In this document: one piece after another, positions 1-10,465 of the stretch
Layout of the letters: the number at the start of each line of letters is the position of its first letter
Position numbering within the stretch: the first letter of the stretch is position 1
Assembly: GCA_963713445.1 (NCBI GenBank)
Contig: CAVQMB010000004.1
Location: 248,001 to 312,000 of the forward strand
Source: CAVQMB01 sp963713445
Lineage (GTDB): Bacteria > Pseudomonadota > Gammaproteobacteria > Competibacterales > Competibacteraceae
DNA length: 64,000 nt
Direction: 5' to 3'
Made by a program: the position numbers and the translations under genes
Notes under the pieces: model-generated
Told to the model about the DNA's origin: nothing
The model's input: only the letters and a program-made list of their open reading frames with translations
The model's database searches: none

Positions 1-389
1 TGATGGGTGTTGGCAAACCTGAAGACATCGTCGAGGGGGTACGCCGCGGTATCGACATGTTCGATTGCGTATTGCCGACCCGCAACGCGCGTAACGGCCA
101 GCTCTTCACCCGCTATGGCGAACTGCGCATCCGCAACAGTCGCCACCGGGATGATACACGGGCGGTCGATGAACAGTGCGGCTGCTACACCTGCCGGCAT
201 TACAGCCGCGCGTATCTCCGGCACCTCGACCGCTGCAGGGAAATCCTCGGAGCCCGCCTCAACACCATCCACAACCTGTTCTATTTCCAGGAACTGATGC
301 GGGATCTGCGCACAGCAATCGCGACTAACCAATTGCAGGCCTTCGTCGATACGTTCTACCAACAGCGGCGACTCCAGGCCGCGGCATGA
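1..389 (+). CDS. tgt: Queuine tRNA-ribosyltransferase, C-terminal part (5' end outside window)
   Basis: Tgt exchanges guanine-34 for a queuosine precursor in the anticodon of GUN tRNAs. The visible 128 or so residues are the C-terminal part of the TIM barrel. They contain the family segment GIDMFDCVLPTRNARNG, followed by the zinc site CGCYTC with a downstream His in NTIHNLFYF. The frame is open to the left edge, so the N-terminal two thirds lie outside. The ATG at position 3 is an internal Met, not the start. The next gene begins at 386, overlapping the stop by 4 nt. In many gammaproteobacteria yajC-secDF follows tgt; that is not the case here. Confidence 0.95.
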   Translation, partial: MGVGKPEDIVEGVRRGIDMFDCVLPTRNARNGQLFTRYGELRIRNSRHRDDTRAVDEQCGCYTCRHYSRAYLRHLDRCREILGARLNTIHNLFYFQELMRDLRTAIATNQLQAFVDTFYQQRRLQAAA

Positions 390-791
390 TCCGGCCACCG
401 CACTACCTTCACATCTGGCAAACACTCGGCTGGATACTACTCACACTAGTGTTAGTACTGAGCCTGATGCCGCACCCGCCCAAGCTCGATCTGCCGCGGC
501 TGCTGGCCTGGGACAAAGCCCAGCATGCACTGGCCTACGCCAGCCTTGACTGTGTGGTTTCAGCAGTGCATCCGCACCCGCTGGCGCACGCCACTATTGT
601 TGCTGGCTGTCGGCGTCGCAGTGGAGTATCTGCAGCGCTGGAGTGGTTATCGCGATTTCGAGTATGCCGACATGCTGGCCGATGCGTTCGGTATTGCCGG
701 CGGATTGGTGGTGGTTCGCTATACACCCGTAGGGCATTTGATTCCGTGGCTGGACCGTCTCGTCTCCACTTGCCTGCGCCGCCCGCACTGA
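386..791 (+). pseudogene. VanZ-like membrane protein, frameshifted near 545
   Basis: The reading frame from ATG 386 gives a first hydrophobic helix and the VanZ-type motif WDKAQHALAYAS, then loses similarity at about 545. The family sequence resumes one frame over with LTVWFQQCIRTRWR, a helix, and VEYLQRWSGYRDFEYADMLA, ending at 791. Removing one C from the run at 544-546 would restore one protein of about 135 residues with three or four membrane helices. Either the gene carries a one-base insertion or the assembly is wrong at this base. VanZ-like proteins are small membrane proteins whose role outside glycopeptide resistance is poorly known. It overlaps the tgt stop and converges on the adenosyltransferase gene. 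Confidence 0.75.
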
Positions 792-803
792 CCGGAACAC
801 GCC

Positions 804-1370
804 TCAGGCATCGCCCGGACGGCGTTCACGCTCGTGCCGCCACAGCACCTCGCTGCCACCCTCGTCGCGAGCCAGCACCCGCCCCAACACGAACAGCAGG
901 TCCGACAGGCGATTGATATAGGCCCGGGGTTCCGCGGCGATATCCTCGTCGCGGGTCAGTCTCACCAGGCCGCGCTCGACCCGCCGGCATACGGCCCGCG
1001 CTAGGTGGCAGACCGCCGCAGCACGCCCGCCACCGGGCAGAATGAACTCTTTGAGTGGCGGCAGATCGGCATTGTAGCGATCGAGCGTCTGCTCCAGCCA
1101 ACGAACGTCAGTCTTGCCGATTGCATCATAGCCAGGCAGGCACAGACCACCGCCTAAATCGAAGAGTTTATGCTGGACCTCGCTCAGATCATACCGGATG
1201 GACTCTCGTAGCGGCTCGGCCAGCACCATTCCGATGACGCAATTGAGCTCATCCAGCTCGCCCATGACGTCGATTCGTGGATGGTCCTTCGCAAGTCGAC
1301 TGCCATCGGCCAGCCCGGTAGTCCCTGCGTCACCGGTGCGGGTGTATATTTTGGAAAGGCGATTGCCCAT
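804..1370 (-). CDS. Cob(I)alamin adenosyltransferase, PduO type
   Basis: Transfers the 5'-deoxyadenosyl group of ATP to cob(I)alamin to make adenosylcobalamin in the cytoplasm. The 188-residue protein starts with the P-loop-like motif TRTGDAGTTGL used by PduO/MMAB enzymes and has the late helix motif RAVCRRVERGLV that lines the active site. Length matches the family (about 180-200). The start at 1370 gives MGNRLSKIYTRTGD, the expected N-terminus. It stands alone between convergent genes, and I saw no cobalamin riboswitch-like structure upstream. The orthologous names (pduO, cobO-like, MMAB) are used inconsistently, so no symbol is given. Confidence 0.92.
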   Translation of the reverse strand: MGNRLSKIYTRTGDAGTTGLADGSRLAKDHPRIDVMGELDELNCVIGMVLAEPLRESIRYDLSEVQHKLFDLGGGLCLPGYDAIGKTDVRWLEQTLDRYNADLPPLKEFILPGGGRAAAVCHLARAVCRRVERGLVRLTRDEDIAAEPRAYINRLSDLLFVLGRVLARDEGGSEVLWRHERERRPGDA

Positions 1371-1490
1371 TACTCGATCTCCTAGATTATCGCTGGCAGC
1401 GCTAGTTTCCGACTGGCCGCACCGACTGGGCGCCGCGCAGTGCCTGCGTTATCATTTTTGACCAAGCCAACAGCAGGTCCCCTTGTCATC

Positions 1491-1940
1491 ATGTCGCGAT
1501 TTCGCCTGAAGTTATTTACGCCCAGTGCCAGCCTGGGGCTGGCGCTGCTTCTGACCGGGTGCAGCAGCATAACCGGTCTACTGCCAAATCACACACACAA
1601 GACCGCGGCATCACCCCTTAACATTGTCAGCGCGGGTCTCATCGCACAACAGTCCGGCCCACCCGAGCTAGCGCTGACCCTGGCCAATACCGCCAAGCAA
1701 ACCCTGTGGGTCAATGTGCATTTTAAGACGCCAGACGGCGCGAACGACTGCTTCATGGGCAAAGAAATGCCAGCGGGTAGCCAGAAGCTGCTGCTGTGTC
1801 CGCAACCATCGCTGCGAGCCGCTACGGATTATCCAATCAAGATCAGCGCTTATGATAGCCCCACCGAGGAAAAAACCGTCAGCCAACTGAACACAACACT
1901 GCACTTCGATCAGAACGACATTCAGGCCGCCGGTGGCTGA
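1491..1940 (+). CDS. Small exported lipoprotein of unknown function
   Basis: 149 residues from ATG 1491. The frame is open from an upstream ATG at 1440, but only the 1491 start puts a basic N-region (MSRFRLKL) directly before a hydrophobic stretch and the lipobox LLTGC. The mature part has an all-beta look: it alternates short hydrophobic strands (LALTLANTAKQTLWVNVHF) and has two further Cys residues (DCFMGK, LLLCPQP) that could form a disulfide. I do not recognise the family. The 3' end overlaps the convergent mobA stop by 19 nt, so the two genes share terminal sequence on opposite strands. Confidence 0.75.
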   Translation: MSRFRLKLFTPSASLGLALLLTGCSSITGLLPNHTHKTAASPLNIVSAGLIAQQSGPPELALTLANTAKQTLWVNVHFKTPDGANDCFMGKEMPAGSQKLLLCPQPSLRAATDYPIKISAYDSPTEEKTVSQLNTTLHFDQNDIQAAGG

Positions 1941-2557
1941 TCCGGCGCCAGCTCTGCTTCCAGCACTGCCAGGTCTTGCGGCGTATTGACGTTCCGGAAC
2001 ATCGCCTTGCCGTCAGAAAAATCCACCGTCACCATGAGACGCTGCGCATACCAGCGGTCTATCTTCCGTTCACCGGCGGTCAGCGCCTGCCGCAGGGCGG
2101 GGGCGAGTTCGCGGCGTAGCAACGCAAATACCGGCTGCAGCCGTTCCCCATCGTGAGCGACAGCCAGCTCAGCACCGGCAGCAGTCAGCGCGACAGCCAT
2201 ACGGGCGGCATAGTCCGGGCGCAGGAGGGGAGAATCACAGGGCACAGTGAGGACGAAATCGGTGACCGCCTGCTCCAGTGCCGCGAGCATGCCAGCCAGT
2301 GGCCCACAAAAACCGGCTATGCTGTCACTCACCACCCCAGCCCGGCCTGCCAGCAGATCCGCGTAACGCGTCTGGTTGCGGTTAGCATTGACCACTATCG
2401 TGCCGACCTGCGGCGCCAGCAGTCGGACCGCTCGTACTGCCAGCGGCTCACCGCCTAGTGCCAGCAGCCCCTTGTCGCGACCACCCATACGCCGGGCACG
2501 GCCACCCGCCAGAATCACCCCAGTAATGGCATTGCATGGATAAGACATCATGAGCAT
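1922..2557 (-). CDS. mobA: Molybdenum cofactor guanylyltransferase
   Basis: MobA couples GTP to molybdopterin-Mo to form the guanine dinucleotide cofactor for DMSO-reductase-family enzymes. The nucleotidyltransferase signature ITGVILAGGRARRMGGRDKGLL is at the N-terminus. The metal/substrate segment FVLTVPCDSPLLRP lies near residue 115, and the C-terminal NVNTPQDLA motif is present. About 211 residues, near the usual 190-210. The frame is open to 2617, but the Met cluster at 2557-2548 immediately before the motif is the likely start; no strong ribosome site separates these options. It is the last gene of the lon-to-mobA minus-strand run, after a 105-nt gap. Confidence 0.93.
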   Translation of the reverse strand: MLMMSYPCNAITGVILAGGRARRMGGRDKGLLALGGEPLAVRAVRLLAPQVGTIVVNANRNQTRYADLLAGRAGVVSDSIAGFCGPLAGMLAALEQAVTDFVLTVPCDSPLLRPDYAARMAVALTAAGAELAVAHDGERLQPVFALLRRELAPALRQALTAGERKIDRWYAQRLMVTVDFSDGKAMFRNVNTPQDLAVLEAELAPDQPPAA

Positions 2558-2662
2558 TGACCAGCGAAGCGTACAATCATCGGGTGACAGTGTTCGGTGT
2601 TTGTATCGGCCCCGCAACCCCCCCTGACCTCAGTCGCCGTTAAACGGGATCCACTACCTGCA

Positions 2663-3568
2663 TCAGTAAGGTGCTCGTTCACCCTCAGGCCGGCTCTTAA
2701 AGCGCCGATGAACCCAGAAATACTGTTCCGGTACCTGTCTGATCCAGCCTTCCAGTAACGCGTTGATACGTGCCGCATCAGCGGCGACATCGGCGGTAGG
2801 GAAATCAGTCAGCGGTGGCAAAATGGTCAACCGGTAGCGGCCGTCGGTTAGCCGGCGCGCGAAATACGGCAGCACCAGCGCGTCGCTCATCTGCGCCAAC
2901 CGGGACGTAGCCGTAATGGTCAGCGCTGGGATTCCGAAAAATGGCACGAAGACACTTTGACGGCCATAGTTCTGATCCGGTGCGTACCATACCGCTTCGC
3001 CCCGCCGCAACGCCCGCACCGTGTTGCGAATATCATTCTGAGTAATGGCCGGCAGACCCGAGCGGCGCTCGCGTGCCTGTCGCATGACCGACTGGTAAAA
3101 CGCGTTGCTGTGGGGTCGATACATGGCATGGAAACGGCAATGTGCGGTGAGGAAACGCGCGCCCAATTCCAGCGCCGAGAAGTGGCCTGTGAGCAACAGC
3201 ACCCCCCGGCCGGAGGCCAACGCCTGGTGCAAATGTGATAAACCATCGATGTCGACCAGCCCCAGCAAGCGGCGATCCGGCGCCCACCAGGCCAGGGCGG
3301 TCTCGAACAGGCCGATACCCAGCGCCTCAAATTGAGCCTGTACCAACTGGTCGCGTGCCCTGCCCGACAATTCGGGAAAGCACCAGCGCAGATTGGTATC
3401 GACTACCCGCCGGCGATGGGATATCCGCTGTGTCAGTCGCCCGATCAAACGACCCAGCAGTCGCTGCCATGCCAACGGCAATCGTATCAGCAGCCGCATC
3501 AGCACGAGCCCAACCGCCAGCGGCCAGTAGCGGGGCTCCCGCAGACAGGCCAGAGACCGTCCGGTCAC
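2663..3568 (-). CDS. lpxL: Lipid A late acyltransferase (LpxL/HtrB family)
   Basis: Transfers a secondary acyl chain from acyl-ACP to the Kdo2-lipid IVA core on the inner face of the inner membrane. 301 residues, typical for the family. One N-terminal hydrophobic segment is followed by the catalytic HX4E motif, here HFSALE, around residue 128. The later blocks DQNYGRQSVFVPFFG and EQYFWVHRRFK are characteristic of LpxL/LpxM enzymes. Whether it is the lauroyl (LpxL) or myristoyl (LpxM) type cannot be decided by eye. It starts 10 nt after the pentapeptide gene, suggesting cotranscription. Confidence 0.9.
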   Translation of the reverse strand: MTGRSLACLREPRYWPLAVGLVLMRLLIRLPLAWQRLLGRLIGRLTQRISHRRRVVDTNLRWCFPELSGRARDQLVQAQFEALGIGLFETALAWWAPDRRLLGLVDIDGLSHLHQALASGRGVLLLTGHFSALELGARFLTAHCRFHAMYRPHSNAFYQSVMRQARERRSGLPAITQNDIRNTVRALRRGEAVWYAPDQNYGRQSVFVPFFGIPALTITATSRLAQMSDALVLPYFARRLTDGRYRLTILPPLTDFPTADVAADAARINALLEGWIRQVPEQYFWVHRRFKSRPEGERAPY

Positions 3569-3578
3569 GCGCCCTTGA

Positions 3579-4328
3579 TCACCGGCATGCGCCGACCGAA
3601 GCGGCCCGACAGCGCTGGCGATCTACCCAAATGGCACTACCCAGCCGCGCGCCGTCGAAGCGGGCGCCATCGATGCGGGCACCGTGCAGGTCAGCGCCCG
3701 ATAGATCGGCACCGCGAAAGTCAACATCGAGCAGGTCACTGCCATCAAGCTTAGCCTGACGCAGATCAGCCTGCCGCAGATCGGCATTTTCCAACACCGC
3801 GCCGCTGAGTCGGCCCTGCACCAGGCTGGCGCCGCTGAGATCAGCATCGGTCAGGTTGGCTTCCCGCAAATCGGCCGCGCTTAGGTCGGCCTTTACCAGA
3901 CGGGCATCACTCAGGTCGGCTTTGTAGAAGCTGGCATCGGTAAGTTTGGCGCCGCTCAAGTCGGCCTGGACCAGTGTCGCGCGATCGAACCGCGCCCCCC
4001 CCAAGCGAGCGTCCCGCAAGCGCGCCTGCTGTAAGCTGGCCCCGACCAGCCGTCCGGATCTCAGCCGCGCCCGACTGAGATCCGCACCTCGCAGATCGGC
4101 ACCACCAAGATCGGCTTTATCGAGCCGCGCATCGATCAGCGAAGCTCCACGCAAATTGGTCCGTACCAAAACCGCACCCCGCAGATCGACGCCGCTGAGA
4201 TCGGCGCCAGCCTTGTCGCACCCCAGCCAATTCACCTGACGCGCGGGTGGATCGCTGCAGGCAGCTTGGGCAACCGAGAATACCAACCATAAGCCGGCCA
4301 ACGAGCCCCACAGCATGGCGCGACTCAT
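3579..4328 (-). CDS. Exported pentapeptide-repeat protein
   Basis: 249 residues. A signal peptide (MSRAMLWGSLAGLWLVFSVAQA, cleavage after AQA) is followed by about 35 tandem A(D/N)LXX-type pentapeptides (ADLSG, VDLRG, ANLTD and so on). These form the right-handed quadrilateral beta-helix of the pentapeptide family. Paired Cys residues sit at both ends of the mature protein (ACSD...GCDK and RQRC...GACR), so disulfide capping of the solenoid in the periplasm is plausible. The partner is unknown. It lies between lon (14 nt gap) and lpxL (10 nt gap) on the same strand. The repetitive DNA gives rise to many spurious reading frames on the other strand. Confidence 0.85.
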   Translation of the reverse strand: MSRAMLWGSLAGLWLVFSVAQAACSDPPARQVNWLGCDKAGADLSGVDLRGAVLVRTNLRGASLIDARLDKADLGGADLRGADLSRARLRSGRLVGASLQQARLRDARLGGARFDRATLVQADLSGAKLTDASFYKADLSDARLVKADLSAADLREANLTDADLSGASLVQGRLSGAVLENADLRQADLRQAKLDGSDLLDVDFRGADLSGADLHGARIDGARFDGARLGSAIWVDRQRCRAASVGACR

Positions 4329-4341
4329 CCCGACACCCGAT

Positions 4342-6765
4342 TCACCGACCGAAGACCTGCTTTACGACCTGACGGAAATGGCTGACGAAATGCACCTGCA
4401 ACCCCTCACGTATATAATCCGGTAGCTCATCGTAATCGCCACGATTGGCGTCCGGCAGGATCAGCTCATTCAATTTGTGGCGGCGCGCGGCCACAACTTT
4501 CTCCCGGATACCGCCGACTGCCAGCACTCGCCCGGTGAGCGTCAGCTCGCCGGTCATGGCCAGCGGCCGGGCGATTTTCTCACCCCGGGCCAGTGACAAC
4601 AAGGCTGTCGCCATGGTGATACCGGCTGAGGGTCCGTCTTTGGGCGTGGCCCCTTCGGGTACGTGCAGATGAATGAACGACTCGTCAAAGAACGCTGGAC
4701 TGGCATGATAGTCCTTGAGGTGGGAGCTGACATAGCTGTAAGCGATGGCGGCTGATTCCTGCATCACGTCACCAAGTCGACCGGTCAGCTTGAAGCCGCG
4801 GTTCTTGGTGTGTACCAGGGTTGCCTCGATACTTAGCGTCGCCCCGCCGAGTGCTGTCCAGGCCAGACCGGTTATTACCCCGACACCGCCGGTCAACTGT
4901 TCATGCCGGAACACCGGCTTGCCCAGATAGGCCTCGACGTCACGTACCCCGACCCGCAACCGCTGCCGTCCACCGCTGACGATGCTCACCGCCGCTTTGC
5001 GGACGACGCGGCCAAGCTGCTTCTCCAGAGCACGGACACCGGCCTCGCGGGCATAGCCTTCGATGATGGTGCGCAGTGCGGCATCGGAGAGCCTCAGCTG
5101 ACCCCGCTTGACACCAGAGCGTGCCAGCAGCCGCGGCCACAGATGACGTTTCACGATCAGCAGCTTTTCCGAGCTTATGTAGCCGGCGAGGCGGATGGTT
5201 TCCATACGGTCAAGCAGCGGTCCCGGAATGGTGTCCAGCTGATTGGCAGTGCAGATGAACAGCACCTTGCTGAGATCGAACCGCACATCAAGGTAATGAT
5301 CCAGGAAATCGCTGTTCTGTTCCGGATCCAGCGCTTCCAGCAGCGCCGACGCTGGATCGCCGTGGAAGCTGGCACCTATCTTGTCGATCTCATCCAGCAT
5401 GATCACCGGGTTAGCGGTGCCGCTCTCGCGGATAGCCTGGATGAACTTGCCCGGCATCGCGCCAATGTAGGTTCGCCGGTGGCCCTTGATCTCGGCTTCG
5501 TCGCGCATGCCGCCGAGGCTGAAACGATAAAAGTGGCGCCCCAGCGCTTCAGCCACCGAACGGCCGATCGAGGTCTTGCCTACACCAGGCGGTCCCACCA
5601 GCAGCATAATCGACCCCGACACCTCCCCCTTGAGGGCACCGACCGCGAGAAACTCGATGATCCGGTCCTTGACATCATCCAGGCCATAGTGATCACGATC
5701 CAGTACCTGGCGGGCACGCTTGAGATCAAGCTGATCCTCGGAATATGTGCCCCATGGCAGATCGGTGATGACATCGAGGTAATTCCGGGTCACAGCGTAT
5801 TCCGGTGAGCCCGATTCCAGCACCGAGAGCTTGTTCAACTCATCATCGATGTGCTTACGAGCCGCTTCCGGCACTGTTTTCGCCTGCAACCGATCGTGAA
5901 AACGGTCGACATCGGCCGTGCGGTCGTCTTTGGCGATGCCCAGTTCCTGTTGAATGACTTTGAGCTGCTCACGCAGGAAAAACTTGCGTTGCTGCTCGGT
6001 CATTTTTTCTTCCACCTGCTGCCGGATTTTCGACTGCAGGCGGGCCACTTCCAGTTCCTTCTTGATCAGCACCACCACCTTCTTCATCCGCTCCAATACG
6101 GGTGCTGTCGCCAGGATGTCCTGCAGCTCCGCTTTGCTCACCGTGGTGAGGGCAGCGGCAAAATCAGCCAATGGAGAAGGCTCGTTAGTATTGAAGCGGG
6201 CCAGGAAATGTTTAAGTTCTTCCGAGTACAGCGGATTCAGCGGGATCAGTTCCTTGAGCGTGTTGATTACCGCCATCGAGTAGGCACGCAGTTCTTCGGT
6301 GTTGACGAAATCTGTGTCATCGAGATACTCGACCCGTACCTTATAAGGCGGCTCCTTCGACAGCCAGTGTCGCACCCGGAACCGCTTCAGGCCCTGGGCA
6401 ATGAACTGCAGCTTGTCCTCCTGGCGCGCCAGCTGATGAATCCGCACGGCGGTCCCGACGCGGTAAAAAGCGTCCACGCTATCGATTTCATCGGGGCTGT
6501 CAGGCTCACCGAGCAGCAGGCCGACCACGTGCTGCTGCTCATTGTTGACCACTTTCTCCACGGTCGGCAGCCACGGTTCGGCGTTCATCAACAATGGCAA
6601 CACCTGGGCAGGGAAGAACGGCCGTTCCGTGAGCGGCAGCAGATAGAGCGTACTCGGTAGCAAATCGCCGGCTACAGTCAATTCAGTAGAGGTCTGTTCC
6701 CCGGCGACTTCCTGGGTATCCTCATCGCCCAATATCTCGGCGTCGATGGCATCTTGTTCGGTCAT
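4342..6765 (-). CDS. lon: ATP-dependent Lon protease
   Basis: AAA+ serine protease of cytoplasmic protein quality control. 807 residues from ATG 6765, the usual size. An N-terminal LAN substrate domain (PLTERPFFPAQVLPLL) and coiled region precede Walker A GPPGVGKT. The C-terminal protease domain carries the Ser-Lys dyad in DGPSAG and GGIREKVVAA. The frame runs to 6846, but the segment beyond 6765 is not Lon-like and overlaps a perfect inverted repeat at 6826-6859. The acidic N-terminus and LPLTERPFFPAQ block resemble the second Lon paralog of pseudomonads more than the classical heat-shock Lon; that is an impression only. Confidence 0.96.
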   Translation of the reverse strand: MTEQDAIDAEILGDEDTQEVAGEQTSTELTVAGDLLPSTLYLLPLTERPFFPAQVLPLLMNAEPWLPTVEKVVNNEQQHVVGLLLGEPDSPDEIDSVDAFYRVGTAVRIHQLARQEDKLQFIAQGLKRFRVRHWLSKEPPYKVRVEYLDDTDFVNTEELRAYSMAVINTLKELIPLNPLYSEELKHFLARFNTNEPSPLADFAAALTTVSKAELQDILATAPVLERMKKVVVLIKKELEVARLQSKIRQQVEEKMTEQQRKFFLREQLKVIQQELGIAKDDRTADVDRFHDRLQAKTVPEAARKHIDDELNKLSVLESGSPEYAVTRNYLDVITDLPWGTYSEDQLDLKRARQVLDRDHYGLDDVKDRIIEFLAVGALKGEVSGSIMLLVGPPGVGKTSIGRSVAEALGRHFYRFSLGGMRDEAEIKGHRRTYIGAMPGKFIQAIRESGTANPVIMLDEIDKIGASFHGDPASALLEALDPEQNSDFLDHYLDVRFDLSKVLFICTANQLDTIPGPLLDRMETIRLAGYISSEKLLIVKRHLWPRLLARSGVKRGQLRLSDAALRTIIEGYAREAGVRALEKQLGRVVRKAAVSIVSGGRQRLRVGVRDVEAYLGKPVFRHEQLTGGVGVITGLAWTALGGATLSIEATLVHTKNRGFKLTGRLGDVMQESAAIAYSYVSSHLKDYHASPAFFDESFIHLHVPEGATPKDGPSAGITMATALLSLARGEKIARPLAMTGELTLTGRVLAVGGIREKVVAARRHKLNELILPDANRGDYDELPDYIREGLQVHFVSHFRQVVKQVFGR

Positions 6766-6825
6766 GAGAAAAACGGTCGTCCAGTCTGAGATTCGGGATT
6801 TGCGCCTGTACACCACCAACGTGCG

Positions 6826-6859
6826 GCCACCACCGGGCGTTATCAAGCCCGGTGGTGGC
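6826..6859. promoter_or_regulatory. Perfect 13-bp inverted repeat upstream of lon
   Basis: GCCACCACCGGGC at 6826-6838 is the exact inverse complement of 6847-6859, with an 8-nt loop. It lies 61-94 nt upstream of the lon start in the lon/fmdB divergent region. Neither side has a run of T, so it is not a standard terminator. It could be a 5' UTR hairpin in the lon mRNA or an operator. Confidence 0.55.
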
Positions 6860-7008
6860 TCACTTAGTCGAACGGCTCTTGAAAACCCAGCCCGCTGCCA
6901 TCACTTTAAGCCCGATATTTAATCATCCCGCAGTCACTTCGAAAGCTGCCCCCGAAGCGACTGCGTATCGCTATACTTGCGGACGTTTTCCTGTCGGAGA
7001 TGCAAACA

Positions 7009-7353
7009 ATGCCAATCTATGAATACCGCTGTGGTGCATGTGGTCATGAGCTGGAAGCGATCCAGAAGATCGCCGATGCACCGTTGACCGACTGCCCGGA
7101 ATGCGGTGAAACCTCACTAAAGAAATTGATCTCATCGGTGGGATTCCGGTTCAAAGGCGGCGGCTGGTATGAAACGGATTTCAAAACCGGCAATAAGCGC
7201 AATATTGCCGACGGCGCTAGCGATGGCGGGAAAAAAGCAGGCGACGGCAAAAATGCTGAGCCGGCCAAGAAAGGCGACTCTTCCAGCACCAGCAAATCTG
7301 ATGGCAAACCCAGCTCTACTGTGCCAACCTCGACCAAAAAAGCACCGGCTTGA
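7009..7353 (+). CDS. FmdB-family zinc-ribbon regulatory protein
   Basis: 114 residues. The N-terminal 45 residues are a zinc ribbon with two Cys pairs (YRCGACG and CPECGE), typical of FmdB/CxxC_CxxC_SSSS proteins. The conserved ISSVGFRFKGGGWYETDF block follows, then a Lys/Ser/Ala-rich low-complexity tail. GGAGA at 6996-7000 is correctly placed for ATG 7009; the ATG at 7000 overlaps that site. In many gammaproteobacteria this gene sits directly upstream of aspS, as here. A strong terminator follows. The molecular role of the family is not established. Confidence 0.88.
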   Translation: MPIYEYRCGACGHELEAIQKIADAPLTDCPECGETSLKKLISSVGFRFKGGGWYETDFKTGNKRNIADGASDGGKKAGDGKNAEPAKKGDSSSTSKSDGKPSSTVPTSTKKAPA

Positions 7354-7371
7354 TGCCACCCCCCGGAAAGC

Positions 7372-7407
7372 AACCGGCAACCAATACCGGGGTTGCCGGT
7401 TTTTTTG
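7372..7407 (+). terminator. Rho-independent terminator after the FmdB gene
   Basis: A perfect 11-bp stem (7372-7382 with 7391-7401) and 8-nt loop run into a T tract at 7400-7406. It separates the FmdB-type gene from aspS, so aspS must have its own promoter or depend on readthrough. Confidence 0.85.
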
Positions 7408-7474
7408 TGCGCTTGCCGGGTTACCACGATACTCTTACCATTGGTGCTTTTGGATTGACGACGGAATGCCCACG

Positions 7475-9244
<1,770 letters not shown>

Positions 9245-9328
9245 CAGCGCACGCAGCCGGCTACGATGACGGCTGCCTCTGGTAGACTGAAACCTGTTCA
9301 GTTCAGTTCACGCTTCGATGCGGCTACC

Positions 9329-9769
9329 ATGGCCAGACCGCCCAAACGCCCGGAATCCGTTCTGGTAATAATCTACACCATGGCTTCACAGGTGTTGCTG
9401 CTAAGGCGCGTTTGGCCAGCCGAGTTCTGGCAGTCCGTCACCGGCAGCATGCGTTGGGAAGAATATGATCCGTTAGTAACGGCACGGCGTGAACTGACTG
9501 AAGAGACAGGTCTAACCGGTACCGCAGTCGTCGATTGCCAGATTTATCAGCGTTTCCAGATCAAGCCGGAATGGCGTTCCCGTTACGCACCGGGCGTGAC
9601 TCATAATCTGGAGCACGTGTTTCGGCTGCGGCTGCCCGCAGCGCTGCCGGTAACGCTAAATCCCCGCGAACACAGCGAGTATGAGTGGCTACCACGAGAT
9701 CAAGCAGCCGCCAAAACCTCCTCGTGGACCAATCGTGAGGCCATACTGCGCTTCGTCCCGGCACGCTGA
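9329..9769 (+). CDS. nudB: Dihydroneopterin triphosphate pyrophosphatase (Nudix)
   Basis: Nudix hydrolase of folate biosynthesis, removing pyrophosphate from dihydroneopterin triphosphate. 146 residues from ATG 9329. The NudB-like N-terminus (RPPKRPESVLVIIYT) precedes FWQSVTGSMRWEE and the Nudix box around ARRELTEETGL. The frame extends to 9266, but the extra residues do not look like the family. Gene order aspS-nudB-yebC-ruvA is conserved in gammaproteobacteria and supports the call. The following hydrolase gene overlaps its 3' end if its first ATG is used. Confidence 0.9.
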   Translation: MARPPKRPESVLVIIYTMASQVLLLRRVWPAEFWQSVTGSMRWEEYDPLVTARRELTEETGLTGTAVVDCQIYQRFQIKPEWRSRYAPGVTHNLEHVFRLRLPAALPVTLNPREHSEYEWLPRDQAAAKTSSWTNREAILRFVPAR

Positions 9770-10421
9770 GGCGAAGCCGGCTGAAACGGTGGTGTTGCTG
9801 CACGGCGTTTACCTGCACGGCATGGTCATGTGGCCGCTGGCACGTCGGCTGCGTCAGGCCGGCTTCAGTCCTCTGATCATTAATTACGCGAGCCTGCGCC
9901 GATGCCTGTGTGCCGTGGCCAACGATATAGCGGCACGCATCGCGAGGCTAAAGACAACACCTGTGCATTATGTGGGCCACAGTCTCGGCGGCCTGATCAT
10001 CCGTCAGCTCATGGCGCAGCATCACCGCTTGCTGCCACCCGGTAACAGCGTAACTCTCGGGACACCGCATCAGGGAAGCGTGGTTGCCCGCCAGCTCAGG
10101 GACCGCGGCTGTGGCTGGCTTTTGGGCGTCAGTGGACGTCATGAACTCATCGGCGAGCTGCCGCCGTGGCCTGTCGGGCGTCGCATAGGCTCCCTGGCCG
10201 GCACCGCCAACCGGGGTCTGGGCTGTCTGCTGGCAACACTACCACGACCGCACGACGGTACTGTGGCGGTCAGTGAAACCCGCTTTAGCGGGATGACTGA
10301 TGGACTGTGCGTGCCCAGTAATCACACGGGTCTGCTGCTTTCGCAACCTGCAGCCTGGCAGACGATTCATTTCCTGCGGCATGGTGGGTTTGCACACGAT
10401 TCTGAGCAAACCGCGGCATAA
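9681..10421 (+). CDS. Alpha/beta-hydrolase, lipase-like
   Basis: 246 residues from the first ATG, overlapping nudB by 89 nt. The protein-like part starts later, at ETVVLLHGVYLHGMVMWPLA (oxyanion HG motif), so a GTG at 9789 or 9792 is a possible start. The nucleophile elbow GHSLGG lies about 75 residues after that, and a plausible late catalytic His is in VPSNHTGLL. It resembles short cytoplasmic lipase/esterase-like proteins found next to nudB in some gammaproteobacteria; the substrate is unknown. No signal peptide is evident. It ends 45 nt before yebC. Confidence 0.72.
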   Translation: MSGYHEIKQPPKPPRGPIVRPYCASSRHAEAKPAETVVLLHGVYLHGMVMWPLARRLRQAGFSPLIINYASLRRCLCAVANDIAARIARLKTTPVHYVGHSLGGLIIRQLMAQHHRLLPPGNSVTLGTPHQGSVVARQLRDRGCGWLLGVSGRHELIGELPPWPVGRRIGSLAGTANRGLGCLLATLPRPHDGTVAVSETRFSGMTDGLCVPSNHTGLLLSQPAAWQTIHFLRHGGFAHDSEQTAA

Positions 10422-10465
10422 TGCTAAAATTCGCGGCTATCTCGTCAGTTGTCACAGGAGCCTGT

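Noticed and set aside
3600..4200. Regular repeats that look like a CRISPR or satellite array
   Set aside because: The periodicity is 15 bp and encodes A(D/N)LXX pentapeptides in one frame; no identical repeats with unique spacers.
4903..5808. 301-codon open frame opposite lon
   Set aside because: Antisense to the highly conserved AAA+ domain of Lon; no family resemblance.
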